Assembly: GCF_013285155.1 (NCBI RefSeq)
Contig: NZ_JABTEL010000002.1
Coordinates: forward strand, 310,001 to 374,000
Source: Winogradskyella undariae
GTDB lineage: Bacteria; Bacteroidota; Bacteroidia; Flavobacteriales; Flavobacteriaceae
Reading direction: 5' to 3'
Length of the DNA: 64,000 nt
Positions 7,903 through 17,255 of the stretch are shown piece by piece. Position 1 is the stretch's first letter; every line of letters starts with the position of its first letter. The notes below the pieces were generated by a model, which worked only from the letters and a program-made list of their open reading frames with translations, was not told the DNA's origin and ran no database searches. The translations under genes were made by a program, and so were the position numbers.

Positions 7903-9094
7903 AAGAAAGAAACTCAAATATGCCACAAGCTCCTTGACCTGTACCAACACACATGGTTACTGCACCATATTTACCACTCATATCTCGCTTACGCATTTCA
8001 TCAAAAAGTTGAACTGATAGTTTTGCTCCTGTACATCCTAAAGGGTGACCCAATGCAATGGCTCCACCGTTAACGTTAATGATATCTGGATTAAGGTCTA
8101 ATTCTCTAATTACAGCCAAAGATTGTGAAGCAAAGGCTTCGTTTAATTCAATTAATTCTAAATCAGATTGTTTTAAACCAGCTTGTTTTAAGGCTTTCGG
8201 AATTGCTTTTACAGGTCCGATTCCCATGATACGAGGCTCAACACCTGCTGCAGCATAGTTTACCATTCTTGCAATAGGCTCTAAACCTAATTCTTTCACC
8301 ATATCTTCACTCATTACCATAACAAATGCAGCACCGTCACTCATTTGAGATGAGTTACCAGCAGTAACACTTCCACCGGCAGCAAATACCGCTCTAAGTT
8401 TGGCTAAAGCCTCTTTACTTGTTCCGGCACGAGGACCTTCATCTTTAGTTACCGTATATGATCTGGTTGCTTTTTTTCCATTGGCATCTATGTAAGTTTC
8501 ATCGACTTCAATAGGTACTATTTGATCTTGAAAACGATTTTCTGCTTGTGCTCTTAAAGCTTTCATGTGCGAGTTGTAGGCAAACTCATCTTGGTCTTCA
8601 CGAGATACTTTGAATTGGTTGGCTACTGCTTCAGCCGTATTTCCCATTCCCCAATAATAATCTTCATGACCTCCTTTTACAATTTCATCATAATTTAATT
8701 CAGGTTTAAAACCTGTCATAGGTACGCTACTCATGCTTTCTGCACCACCAGCTATGATACAATCTGCCATTCCGGCTTGAATCTTAGCTGTTGCCATACC
8801 AATTGTTTCTACTCCAGAAGAGCAAAAACGGTTAACCGTAACTCCAGGGACATCAACGATTTCTAATCCCATTAAAGAAATTAAACGCGCCATATTTAAT
8901 CCTTGAGCTCCTTCGGGCATTGCGTTACCAACAATGACATCGTCAATACGTTTTGGGTCTAAATTAGGCAGTTCTTTCATCATATGTTTGATGGTTTCTG
9001 CGGCTAATTCATCTGTTCTTTTAAAACGGAACACGCCTTTTGGTGCTTTACCAACTGCGGTTCTGTATGCTTTTACTATATATGCTGTTTTCAT
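7901..9094 (-). CDS. fadA: Acetyl-CoA acyltransferase (3-ketoacyl-CoA thiolase)
   Basis: 397 residues, full thiolase length. The nucleophile is C91 in VNRFCSSGVETIGMA; the C-terminal catalytic motifs are GGAIALGHPLGCTGAK and MCVGTGQGACG. It cleaves 3-ketoacyl-CoA with CoA, the last step of beta-oxidation, in the cytoplasm. The gene is between the HAD/ECH fusion (upstream) and the inserted four-helix-bundle gene plus acyl-CoA dehydrogenase (downstream), all on the minus strand. The 78-base gap to the upstream gene contains a direct repeat but no clear promoter, so co-transcription is likely. Confidence 0.94.
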   Translation of the reverse strand: MKTAYIVKAYRTAVGKAPKGVFRFKRTDELAAETIKHMMKELPNLDPKRIDDVIVGNAMPEGAQGLNMARLISLMGLEIVDVPGVTVNRFCSSGVETIGMATAKIQAGMADCIIAGGAESMSSVPMTGFKPELNYDEIVKGGHEDYYWGMGNTAEAVANQFKVSREDQDEFAYNSHMKALRAQAENRFQDQIVPIEVDETYIDANGKKATRSYTVTKDEGPRAGTSKEALAKLRAVFAAGGSVTAGNSSQMSDGAAFVMVMSEDMVKELGLEPIARMVNYAAAGVEPRIMGIGPVKAIPKALKQAGLKQSDLELIELNEAFASQSLAVIRELDLNPDIINVNGGAIALGHPLGCTGAKLSVQLFDEMRKRDMSGKYGAVTMCVGTGQGACGIFEFLS

Positions 9095-9098
9095 GTTA

Positions 9099-9128
9099 AT
9101 TCGATTTTTAGATTATTCGATTTTTAGA
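9099..9128. repeat. 14-bp direct repeat in an operon gap
   Basis: ATTCGATTTTTAGA occurs at 9099-9112 and again at 9115-9128, followed by a weaker TTTTAGATTT. It lies between the HAD/ECH and thiolase genes. Confidence 0.55.
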
Positions 9129-9172
9129 CATTTTAGATTTCCAATCATCAGGAAATCCGGTAATCCAATAAT

Positions 9173-11581
9173 CTAGTTTCTTAATGGTTTCCCTTTAGTC
9201 AACATATGTTGAATTCTTTCTAACGTTTTACGTTCTGTACATAATGAAAGGAATGCTTCACGTTCTAAATCCAATAAATACTGTTCGCTAACTAGAGTAG
9301 GCTCTGATAAATCTCCACCAGCCATAACGTAGGCTAATTTGTTTGCAATTTTCATATCGTGCTCACTAATGTACTTAGAGTCTTTCATAGAATCTGTTCC
9401 TACCATAAACATACCTAAAGCCTGTTTACCCAAAACTTTTACATCGGTACGTTTTACAGGTTGTGTATAACCCATATTTGCCATTAACATGGCGTGTTGT
9501 TTAGCAACAGCAATCTGACGGTCTTTATTGACAACCACAACATCTTTTCCTTTTTGAAGAATTCCTAAATCGAAAGCTTCGTAAGCAGAAGTTGCTACTT
9601 TAGCCATACCAATAGTTAAGAAGTATTCTTGAAGAGTATTTAATTGCACATCTCCTTTTTTGAAGGTGTCTGATGCTCTTAAAGCCATTTCTTTAGAACC
9701 ACCACCACCAGGAATGACACCAACACCAAACTCTACCAATCCGATGTAAGTTTCTGCTGCTGCAACTACTTTGTCAGCATGCATAGAAAGTTCGCATCCA
9801 CCACCAAGTGCCATACCGTGAGGCGCAGCAATTGTTGGAATAGAAGAGTAGCGCATGCGCATCATACTATCTTGGAAATATTTGATAGCCATGTTTAACT
9901 CATCATATTCTTGCTCTGCAGCCATCATAAAAATCATTCCGATGTTTGCACCAACCGAGAAGTTTGCAGCTTGATTACCAACAACCAATCCTGCGAAATC
10001 TTTTTCAGCAATATCAATAGCCTTATTTAATCCGGCTAAGACATCACCACCAATCGTATTCATTTTAGATTGGAATTCTAGATTTAAAATACCATCTCCT
10101 AAATCTTCTACAACAACACCCGAGTTTTTAAAGACTTCGGTTGTTTTTCTAATATTATCTAAGATGATAAAACTGTCTTGACCAGGAATTTTTTCTTGTG
10201 ATTTCTTTGGAATATCATAAGCGTAGGTTGCTCCATCTTTCACGGTATAAAATGAATCACTTCCAGAAGCTAACATATCATTCACCCAAGCATTAGGTTC
10301 TAAACCTTCTGCTTTCATCATTTCAATTCCTTTTTGAACCCCAATAGCATCCCAAATTTGAAAAGGACCATGTTCCCATCCGAATCCAGCTTTCATAGCA
10401 TCATCGATTTTATATAAATCATCTGAAATTTCTGGAATACGGTTAGATACATAAGCAAATAAGGCAGCGAAGCTTTTTCTGTAGAATTTACCTGCTTTAT
10501 CTTTTCCTTTTACTAATATTTTAAAACGATCAACAACTTTATCTACAGTCTTAGTCAATTCTAATGTTGCAAATTTTGCACGTTTAGAAGCACGATATTC
10601 TAAGGTGTTTAAGTCTAGAGATAAAATTTCAGAAGAACCATCAGCCTTTTTTACTTTCTTATAAAATCCTTGACCTGTTTTGCTTCCTAACCATTTATTT
10701 TCCATCATAGTATTGATGAAATCGGGTAATTTAAACAACTCTAAACGTTCATCTTTAGGACAGTTTTCACTAATTCCGTTAGCAACATGAACTAAAGTAT
10801 CTAAACCAACCACATCTACTGTACGAAAAGTTGCCGATTTTGGACGACCAATTACAGGACCAGAAAGTTTGTCTACTTCCTCTATTGTTAAATCTAAATC
10901 TTTAACGGCATGGAATAAACTCTGAATGCTGAAAATTCCGATTCGATTTCCTATAAAAGCAGGTGTGTCTTTAGCTACAACTGAAGTTTTACCTAAGAAT
11001 TTTTCGCCATATTCACTTAAGAAATCTAAAACAGATTGCTCCGTTTTAGGTCCAGGAATAATTTCGAATAATTTTAAGTAACGTGCAGGATTAAAGAAGT
11101 GTGTTCCACAAAAATGCTTCTGGAAATCTTCACTACGACCTTCGCTCATAAACTTAATAGGAATACCTGATGTGTTAGAGGTAATCAAGGTTCCTGGTGT
11201 TCTATATTTTTCAAGCTTTTCAAAAACTTGTTGTTTAATGTCTAGACGTTCTACAACGACTTCCATAATCCAATCTACATCTTTTACTTTTGCGATATCA
11301 TCTTCAAGGTTTCCTGTAGTGATACGGTTGGCAAATGAAGGATGATAGAGTGGTGCGGGTTTCGATTTAATAGAAGCCGTTAAAGCATCGTTTACCATTC
11401 GGTTACGAACCACTTTGTCTTCTAAGGTTAAACCTTTAGCTTTTTCTTTATCATTTAATTCTCTTGGTACAATGTCTAATAGTAAGACATCGACACCAAT
11501 ATTGGCAAAATGGCATGCGATACCGCTTCCCATAATTCCGGAACCGATAATTGCTATTTTATTAATTCTACGTTTGCTCAT
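9173..11581 (-). CDS. 3-hydroxyacyl-CoA dehydrogenase / enoyl-CoA hydratase fusion (FadB-type)
   Basis: 802 residues. The N-terminal Rossmann fold IAIIGSGIMGSGIACHFA binds NAD; HFFNPARYLKLFEIIPG and DTPAFIGNRIG are typical of 3-hydroxyacyl-CoA dehydrogenase, followed by its C-terminal domains to about residue 430. The C-terminal enoyl-CoA hydratase/crotonase domain has ANFSVGANIGMI and HGMALGGGCELSMHAD plus GVGVIPGGGGSKE. The domain order (dehydrogenase first) is reversed relative to E. coli FadB and is seen in many other bacteria. It carries out hydration and NAD-dependent oxidation in beta-oxidation. It starts one base after the marR stop codon, so the two are translationally coupled. Confidence 0.92.
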   Translation of the reverse strand: MSKRRINKIAIIGSGIMGSGIACHFANIGVDVLLLDIVPRELNDKEKAKGLTLEDKVVRNRMVNDALTASIKSKPAPLYHPSFANRITTGNLEDDIAKVKDVDWIMEVVVERLDIKQQVFEKLEKYRTPGTLITSNTSGIPIKFMSEGRSEDFQKHFCGTHFFNPARYLKLFEIIPGPKTEQSVLDFLSEYGEKFLGKTSVVAKDTPAFIGNRIGIFSIQSLFHAVKDLDLTIEEVDKLSGPVIGRPKSATFRTVDVVGLDTLVHVANGISENCPKDERLELFKLPDFINTMMENKWLGSKTGQGFYKKVKKADGSSEILSLDLNTLEYRASKRAKFATLELTKTVDKVVDRFKILVKGKDKAGKFYRKSFAALFAYVSNRIPEISDDLYKIDDAMKAGFGWEHGPFQIWDAIGVQKGIEMMKAEGLEPNAWVNDMLASGSDSFYTVKDGATYAYDIPKKSQEKIPGQDSFIILDNIRKTTEVFKNSGVVVEDLGDGILNLEFQSKMNTIGGDVLAGLNKAIDIAEKDFAGLVVGNQAANFSVGANIGMIFMMAAEQEYDELNMAIKYFQDSMMRMRYSSIPTIAAPHGMALGGGCELSMHADKVVAAAETYIGLVEFGVGVIPGGGGSKEMALRASDTFKKGDVQLNTLQEYFLTIGMAKVATSAYEAFDLGILQKGKDVVVVNKDRQIAVAKQHAMLMANMGYTQPVKRTDVKVLGKQALGMFMVGTDSMKDSKYISEHDMKIANKLAYVMAGGDLSEPTLVSEQYLLDLEREAFLSLCTERKTLERIQHMLTKGKPLRN

Positions 11582-11582
11582 A

Positions 11583-12038
11583 TTATTTTATTGTTTGTTC
11601 CTTTTGATTGTATATTTGTTTGTTAGAGATCATGTTATTAATGACTTCGGCTACTTTTTGAAAGCTTGCCAATTCTTGCTCAGAAATATTAGCTTTAATG
11701 GTTTCATTAAAAGTGATTACTCTAGCTTTTGAATAATTTCTTTTTTCTAAACCAAACTCCGTTAAAAAGATTAACACGCCACGTCCATCTTCGGGGTTAG
11801 GTCTACGTTCAATTAAGCCTTTTGTTTCCATCATTTTTAAAGTCCTTGAAAGACTTGTTGCTTCCATTCCCATTTTTGGACCTAAAGAAGTTGATGGCGT
11901 TCCATTTTCAGGATCAATACTTAATAGGGCAAAACCAGTTGCCATGGTTGTATCAAATTTGGCAGCTTCTTCGTTATACATTTTGTTGACGGCTAACCAA
12001 GTTGTTCTTAATATATAATCTATTGTTTTATCTTTCAT
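11583..12038 (-). CDS. MarR-family transcriptional regulator of the beta-oxidation operon
   Basis: 151 residues with a MarR winged helix: LGPKMGMEATSLSRTLKMMETKGLIERRPNPEDGRGVLIFLTEFG (recognition helix and wing with the usual DGRG). It is the first gene of the operon with the HAD/ECH fusion, thiolase and acyl-CoA dehydrogenase. By analogy with other fatty-acid regulators it probably senses an acyl-CoA, but that is inference. A TATATTTG -7 box (12063-12056 on the minus strand) and a 12-bp palindrome at 12075-12086 lie just upstream, fitting autoregulation. It starts at the ATG at 12038, about 11 bases after the expected transcription start. Confidence 0.88.
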   Translation of the reverse strand: MKDKTIDYILRTTWLAVNKMYNEEAAKFDTTMATGFALLSIDPENGTPSTSLGPKMGMEATSLSRTLKMMETKGLIERRPNPEDGRGVLIFLTEFGLEKRNYSKARVITFNETIKANISEQELASFQKVAEVINNMISNKQIYNQKEQTIK

Positions 12039-12055
12039 TTATTGTCATTGGAATC

Positions 12056-12086
12056 CAAATATAATAAAAAACACTATGCATGCATA
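12056..12086 (-). promoter_or_regulatory. marR operon promoter and operator-like palindrome
   Basis: On the minus strand a -7 box TATATTTG lies at 12063-12056. The perfect palindrome TATGCATGCATA (12075-12086) sits where the -33 region would be; no TTG is seen at the right distance. The palindrome is a candidate binding site for the MarR protein. Confidence 0.55.
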
Positions 12087-12377
12087 ATAAATTAAGAAAA
12101 TATTATTACTAATATTTTAATATTAAGGTGGTAAAATTCACAGAAGTCTTTTTGTTAGATGCTTTTTTTACGATTATGATATAATTTTTAAATCATTAGA
12201 GAAAAGCGATTGAAAAACGAGTGAGTGCTAAAGGCTGTGAAAATAGGCTGGTTTTTACTGTGGAAATACAAAAAGGAGTTGAAAGAAACTCTTAATAATG
12301 ATTTAGGTTTTTTATTAGAAATTATAAGAAAAGTTCTAATAAAGGAGCTGTTTTGAGATTTTAAAAATTTAATAAAA
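12087..12377. other. Intergenic stretch without a recognisable gene
   Basis: AT-rich DNA between the marR promoter and the fadD terminator. No reading frame of note, no RNA gene and no repeat was found on either strand. Confidence 0.6.
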
Positions 12378-12422
12378 AAAAAACCTTTTTTACAGTTTTG
12401 AAGTTTGTAAAAAAGGTTTTTT
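12378..12422 (-). terminator. Terminator of the acyl-CoA ligase gene
   Basis: AAAAAACCTTTTTTAC (12378-12393) pairs with GTAAAAAAGGTTTTTT (12407-12422); it lies 15 bases beyond the ligase stop codon. Confidence 0.8.
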
Positions 12423-12436
12423 GAAAATGTGTTAAA

Positions 12437-14218
12437 TTATGATCTATAAATTTTATCATAAAGATCTTGATACATCTTTACAATAATGGCACGTTTCATT
12501 TTTAGTGTAGGAGTTAAGTGACCTCCATCAATAGACCAAATATCTGGTGTAAGTTCAAAACGTTTAATCTGTTCCCATTTACCAAAATGTTTATTGTATT
12601 TATCAACTTCTTTTTGAATACGATTCATTACGATATCAGAATTCGCAATATCTTCATTTGTTTTTCCGATGTCGTGTTTTTTAATATCAATCCAATCTCG
12701 TATAAAATCGAAATTTGGTTGAATTAAAGCCGCAGGCATTTTTTCGCCTTCACCAACAACCATTATTTGTTCAATAAAATGCGATTGTTTCATGTCGTTT
12801 TCTAACAATGGAGGAATAACGTATTTACCTCCAGAGGTTTTAAACATTTCTTTTTTACGACCTGTAATTTTTAGAAAACCATCCGCATCAATTAATCCCT
12901 TATCTCCAGTATGAAAATAACCGTCAGTCATTACTTCTGCTGTTTTAACAGGATCTTTATAATAGGCTAACATAACGTTAGGTCCTTTTACTAATATCTC
13001 GCCATCATCTGCGATTTTAACTTCTACATTATCAATAGGTTTTCCTACAGTTCCTATTCTATAACTATTGTCTTTATATAAACCAACAGCTATTACAGGA
13101 GATGTTTCTGTTAATCCATAGCCTTCCATCACTTGCATTTTTGCAGCTCCAAATATTCGAGCTAATCGAGGTTGTAGTGCGGCACTACCAGAAACCATAG
13201 TACTTATTTCACCTCCAAGAGCATCTCTCCATTTATTAAATATAATTTTATTGGCTATTTTAAGTTGAAACTCGTACCACCAGCCATTAGCTTTATAAGG
13301 TTTCCATTGGCCTCCTAATTTAACAGCCCAAAAGAAAAGTGCTTTTTTTATACCGGAAAGCTCTTCGCCTTTAAACATAATTTTATCAAAAACTTTTTCA
13401 AGTAATCTAGGAACCACACTCATAAGATGAGGTTTAACTTCTTTGGCATTATCACCTATTTTATCAATGCCTTCTGCAAAATAGATAGAAAACCCTGCGT
13501 ATTGATATATATATATAAGAACACGTTCAAAAACATGACAAATTGGTAAGAAGCTTAAAACTCTGTTATTTCCTTCCTTAATAGGAACTCTAGGAGAACA
13601 ATCTAAAGCATTACTTGTAATATTCCAATGAGAAAGCATAACACCTTTTGGCTTTCCTGTTGTACCAGAAGTATAAATTATAGTTGCTAAATCATCTGGT
13701 TTTACAGCATCTTTATGAGCTTCAACTTCAGGCTGATTACTTTCGTCTTTACCTAGCTCTAATAATTCAGAATAATGTTTACAACCTTTAATATAATCGA
13801 AAGAGTAGACCTCTTTTATTTTTGTTTTATCTTGAATTTTTCGAATTTTTTCTAAAACCTCTTCATCTGAAACAAAACAGTAAGTAGATTCACTATGGTT
13901 TAGAACATATTCATAATCTTCTGCTGAAATGGTTGGGTAAATAGGAATATTCTGTGCTCCAAGTTGAAGAATTCCAATGTCTGTTATGTTCCATTCCGTT
14001 CTATTTGTTGTAGAAATAACAGCAATTTTATCATCTTTTTTTACGCCTAATCGTAGCAAAGCTCTACTTATAGCATTTGATTTATCTACATATTCTTGTG
14101 TAGATGTAGCTTCCCATTCACCATTGTGTTTGGTTACTAATGATTTAGGATTAGGGCTATGTTTTAATTGATAATATGGAAAATCGAAAAGTCGAGTTAC
14201 TTCTGTCATAGTTGTCAA
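12437..14218 (-). CDS. fadD: Long-chain acyl-CoA synthetase (AMP-forming)
   Basis: 593 residues. The adenylate-forming P-loop motif IIYTSGTTGKPKGVMLSHWN is followed by FLPICHVFER, the adenine motif MEGYGLTETSPVIAV, the hinge YFHTGDKGLIDADGFLKITGRKKEMFKTSGGKYV and a long-form C-terminus. It activates fatty acids to acyl-CoA with ATP, feeding the neighbouring beta-oxidation operon, and probably acts at the inner face of the membrane. It is transcribed separately: a -7 box TAAATTTG is at 14273-14266 and it has its own terminator. The start could be M1 or M4 (MTTMTEVTRLF); M1 is used. Confidence 0.92.
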   Translation of the reverse strand: MTTMTEVTRLFDFPYYQLKHSPNPKSLVTKHNGEWEATSTQEYVDKSNAISRALLRLGVKKDDKIAVISTTNRTEWNITDIGILQLGAQNIPIYPTISAEDYEYVLNHSESTYCFVSDEEVLEKIRKIQDKTKIKEVYSFDYIKGCKHYSELLELGKDESNQPEVEAHKDAVKPDDLATIIYTSGTTGKPKGVMLSHWNITSNALDCSPRVPIKEGNNRVLSFLPICHVFERVLIYIYQYAGFSIYFAEGIDKIGDNAKEVKPHLMSVVPRLLEKVFDKIMFKGEELSGIKKALFFWAVKLGGQWKPYKANGWWYEFQLKIANKIIFNKWRDALGGEISTMVSGSAALQPRLARIFGAAKMQVMEGYGLTETSPVIAVGLYKDNSYRIGTVGKPIDNVEVKIADDGEILVKGPNVMLAYYKDPVKTAEVMTDGYFHTGDKGLIDADGFLKITGRKKEMFKTSGGKYVIPPLLENDMKQSHFIEQIMVVGEGEKMPAALIQPNFDFIRDWIDIKKHDIGKTNEDIANSDIVMNRIQKEVDKYNKHFGKWEQIKRFELTPDIWSIDGGHLTPTLKMKRAIIVKMYQDLYDKIYRS

Positions 14219-14265
14219 TGCTTATTTTAGTAAGAGAGAATACGAAAGTATAAAATTATTGAATA

Positions 14266-14273
14266 CAAATTTA
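14266..14273 (-). promoter_or_regulatory. -7 box of the acyl-CoA ligase promoter
   Basis: TAAATTTG on the minus strand matches TAnnTTTG and lies 48 bases before the start codon. No clear -33 TTG is seen. Confidence 0.45.
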
Positions 14274-14403
14274 GTAATGTTAGTAAGAAAAATTTAAGAA
14301 TTATTGATTTATGCTAGAGTAATGTGTGGTTATTTTTATGAAATATACAATAAAGTTCACTTTTTTTCATAAAATAATATTAAAAATAATCATTAATTTT
14401 TGT

Positions 14404-14411
14404 TATATTTG
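14404..14411 (+). promoter_or_regulatory. -7 box of the PL6 lyase promoter
   Basis: TATATTTG matches TAnnTTTG. The predicted transcription start (about 14418) falls directly before the large palindrome, so a bound repressor would block initiation or elongation. No -33 TTG at standard spacing. Confidence 0.55.
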
Positions 14412-14420
14412 GATTAATAT

Positions 14421-14449
14421 AATTGGTTTACCAATTTGGTAAACCAATT
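14421..14449. promoter_or_regulatory. Large operator-like palindrome upstream of the PL6 lyase
   Basis: AATTGGTTTACC (14421-14432) and GGTAAACCAATT (14438-14449) are perfect inverted arms around a 5-base centre. Each arm, with the centre, also contains a smaller TTGGT-ACCAA element, as if two dimer sites overlapped. The ACCA/TGGT half-sites recall GntR/FadR-type operators; the cognate regulator is not in this window. Confidence 0.7.
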
Positions 14450-14480
14450 TATCTCTAACCAATTTTTTAATTAATAAACT

Positions 14481-17102
14481 ATGACAACAATTTACTATTT
14501 ACGGACAAAAATTCTAATGATACTTAGTCTTTTTTTATTCTCAACATTTAGTTTGTTTGCTCAAACAACACATAATATTGATAATATTGATGACCTAGAA
14601 GATTTAGTAGAAACACTTGCTGCGGGTGACACCGTTATTTTAGCAGATGGAACTTACACAACTGACGAAAGAATTAAATTTTCTCCTACAACAGGTACTG
14701 CAGAAATGCCTATTACATTTAGATCAGAAACCCCAGGAGGTGTTGAATTTACAGGAGGCTTGAGAATGAGCATTGGTGGAGATCACGTAATTATTGATGG
14801 TTTTTATTGGCACGGTGGTTATGGTGCTAGTGCCGTTATAGAATTTAGAGATGGTTATGATTATGCTAACCATAGTACAATTCAAAATTGTGCATTAGAC
14901 GGTTTAACTGTTGATCCGGATGATTTTGATGCAACAAGTAGTGTAAAGCATAATTGGATCACATTATATGGAACTTATAATACTGTCATTAATTGTTCAT
15001 TTATGAATAAGACTAATGCCGGTAATATGGTTCTTGTAGAGCTAGCATACAATGCTTATCCTCCGGTTGATGATGATGAACCAGAAATCAATACAAGTTG
15101 TGATATCGTTGGCCATACGATTAGCAATAATTATTTTTATAATTATGAAAAAATAGATTCAGATTTAACAAATTCTGGTGATAGTGAAACGATACGTATT
15201 GGTACAAGTTCTTATCAAAATGTTGATAGTAGTACTTTAGTGACTAATAATTATTTTGTACAAGCTGATGGTGAAAATGAAATTATCACTAATAAAAGTA
15301 AAAACAATACATTTATAAATAACACTTTTAGAAGAAGTAGAGGGTCTTTAGTGCTTCGTCATGGATCTAATGCTACAGTAGAAGGAAATTACTTTTTAGG
15401 TGAAAATGTAGACGGTACAGGTGGAATTAGAATTGTTGATAGTGAACATACGATTACTAATAATTATATTCAAGATTGTGTTACTGTTATCGATCAATCT
15501 ATATGGAATAATGGTATAACATTTTTAGGTGGTAGTGCTAATAATTCTGTTGCTTGTACTTCTGATAATAATTCTAATGGGTATCAAAAAGTTGAAAATA
15601 TTACACTTTCAAATAATTCTATTATAAATACTAATGCGCCTTTATTTTATAATGTAGATAAAGGTTCTACAGATCCAACAGGTGTTGTGTCTAATAACTT
15701 AATTTATTTTACTCCTGGTAATGAAAATATAACAGATGTTATTACAGGAGATGAAGCTGATGCCTATTCAGATTTAGGATCAGCATTAGATTACTCTGGT
15801 AATGTTTATGCAGGAACAAATTTAGGAGTTACAAATGCAGGCTTTGCTGAAGAAGCAGGAATTACAGCTACTGCAGAAGGAGAAATTTTTACTTTCTTAG
15901 GTGTAGGAGCAATAGGAAAAGGTGCAGATATGGGAGCTTATTTACCTACAACAGATGGTATGGTTGGTTCAGGAATAGGAGCTTGTTTTTTAAATAGTTT
16001 AGGTGTTAAGATTACAGATGGAGATTGTACTATTGAAATACCAGAATCTTTAACCGTTAGTGGATTACAAACACTTTCTCCAGAAGAAGGAAGTTATGAT
16101 GTTTATGTTAATGCTAATGTAAGCTGGATAGCAGTTTCTAATGACGATTGGATTTCTATTGATACAATCTTTGGTACAGCTGATGCAACTATATCTGTTA
16201 CAGTTACAGAAAACTCAGATACAAGTAGCAGAACAGGTTCTATTACTTTTATGCAAGATGCAGGAGGCGATGATATTGTAAGAGTTTTAAGCATTGTACA
16301 AGATGGTGCAGATTTAACGGATTTATATGATCTTATAAATACAGGTGTAATAGGTGAGGATCCTGTTACAATTCATTCTTTTTCTGAAGAAGAAGTCGAT
16401 GGGGTTACTAAGTTTAATTATGCCTCTAATAGTTTAGATAAAGATAATAGTTCGGTTTGGACTGCAGATGATGGCGATATTTTATCGGGAGATTATAAAG
16501 GAGATGGTGAATATGTTATTTATGATTTAGGGAGTATTCATACCCTTAATTTAATTCAGTTTACAACTTCAAATAAATCGGATGCTTTTGGATTCCAATT
16601 TTTTATTTCTACAACAGGAACTGAGGATTCAGATTTTTCAATGGTATTACCAACTACTGGTGATTTATTACTATCGGCTACTAGTACTACAGATTTTAAT
16701 TTATACGAAGTAGATACAAGTGCTAGATATGTAAAAGTATTAGGTTTTGGAAGATTTAATAGTGATGGAGATTCTAGAACAAGTGCTTGGGTTACGCTTG
16801 GTGAAATTGAATTTTTTGGAAATGAAGTATTGTCTGTTAATGATTTTGATTACGATAAAAATGTAAAGATTTATCCGGTGCCCGCACAAAACAGTTTAAC
16901 AGTTAAGGTTTTTGAAGCTATGGATATTGAAGTTGCAAAACTTTATAGTGTAGATGGTAAGTTGGTTATCAATAATAAAGTTGACTTTTTAGATTCTGAA
17001 TTTACTATGAACGTTTCTAATATTGAAAATGGAACTTATATTCTTAACCTATCAGGTGCAACAGGTGTTAATGTTTCTAAATTTATAGTGATTAAAAACT
17101 AA
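14481..17102 (+). CDS. Secreted PL6-family polysaccharide lyase (alginate lyase/chondroitinase B-like), T9SS substrate
   Basis: 873 residues. A signal peptide ends near FSLFAQ. A right-handed beta-helix of the PL6 type spans about 30-500, with the family's hallmark region: K272 in NKSKNNTF and R293 in SLVLRHGSNATVEGNYF are 21 residues apart, as for the catalytic Lys/Arg of chondroitinase B. Then come a BACON domain (about 520-610, VSWIAVSNDDWISI), a discoidin-like domain (about 615-785) and a T9SS type A sorting domain (from VKIYPVPAQNSL to KFIVIKN). It probably cleaves alginate by calcium-dependent beta-elimination outside the cell. No SusC/SusD pair or other lyase is adjacent, so it is an orphan gene. 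A large palindrome lies in its promoter. Confidence 0.88.
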   Translation: MTTIYYLRTKILMILSLFLFSTFSLFAQTTHNIDNIDDLEDLVETLAAGDTVILADGTYTTDERIKFSPTTGTAEMPITFRSETPGGVEFTGGLRMSIGGDHVIIDGFYWHGGYGASAVIEFRDGYDYANHSTIQNCALDGLTVDPDDFDATSSVKHNWITLYGTYNTVINCSFMNKTNAGNMVLVELAYNAYPPVDDDEPEINTSCDIVGHTISNNYFYNYEKIDSDLTNSGDSETIRIGTSSYQNVDSSTLVTNNYFVQADGENEIITNKSKNNTFINNTFRRSRGSLVLRHGSNATVEGNYFLGENVDGTGGIRIVDSEHTITNNYIQDCVTVIDQSIWNNGITFLGGSANNSVACTSDNNSNGYQKVENITLSNNSIINTNAPLFYNVDKGSTDPTGVVSNNLIYFTPGNENITDVITGDEADAYSDLGSALDYSGNVYAGTNLGVTNAGFAEEAGITATAEGEIFTFLGVGAIGKGADMGAYLPTTDGMVGSGIGACFLNSLGVKITDGDCTIEIPESLTVSGLQTLSPEEGSYDVYVNANVSWIAVSNDDWISIDTIFGTADATISVTVTENSDTSSRTGSITFMQDAGGDDIVRVLSIVQDGADLTDLYDLINTGVIGEDPVTIHSFSEEEVDGVTKFNYASNSLDKDNSSVWTADDGDILSGDYKGDGEYVIYDLGSIHTLNLIQFTTSNKSDAFGFQFFISTTGTEDSDFSMVLPTTGDLLLSATSTTDFNLYEVDTSARYVKVLGFGRFNSDGDSRTSAWVTLGEIEFFGNEVLSVNDFDYDKNVKIYPVPAQNSLTVKVFEAMDIEVAKLYSVDGKLVINNKVDFLDSEFTMNVSNIENGTYILNLSGATGVNVSKFIVIKN

Positions 17103-17125
17103 ATCATTAAAGTTTTATAAAAAGG

Positions 17126-17164
17126 AATCGTTTAAAATTAATTTTTTAAACGATTTTTTTTTTG
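17126..17164 (+). terminator. Terminator of the PL6 lyase gene
   Basis: AATCGTTTAAAA (17126-17137) pairs with TTTTAAACGATT (17144-17155), followed by a T run. Confidence 0.85.
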
Positions 17165-17255
17165 CTTCAATATCAAGCTTTATAAAAAGAATAAACCCTC
17201 CTAAATTATATAGGAAGGTCTATTCAATAAATCTGTAATTTAGGGAACTACATTT

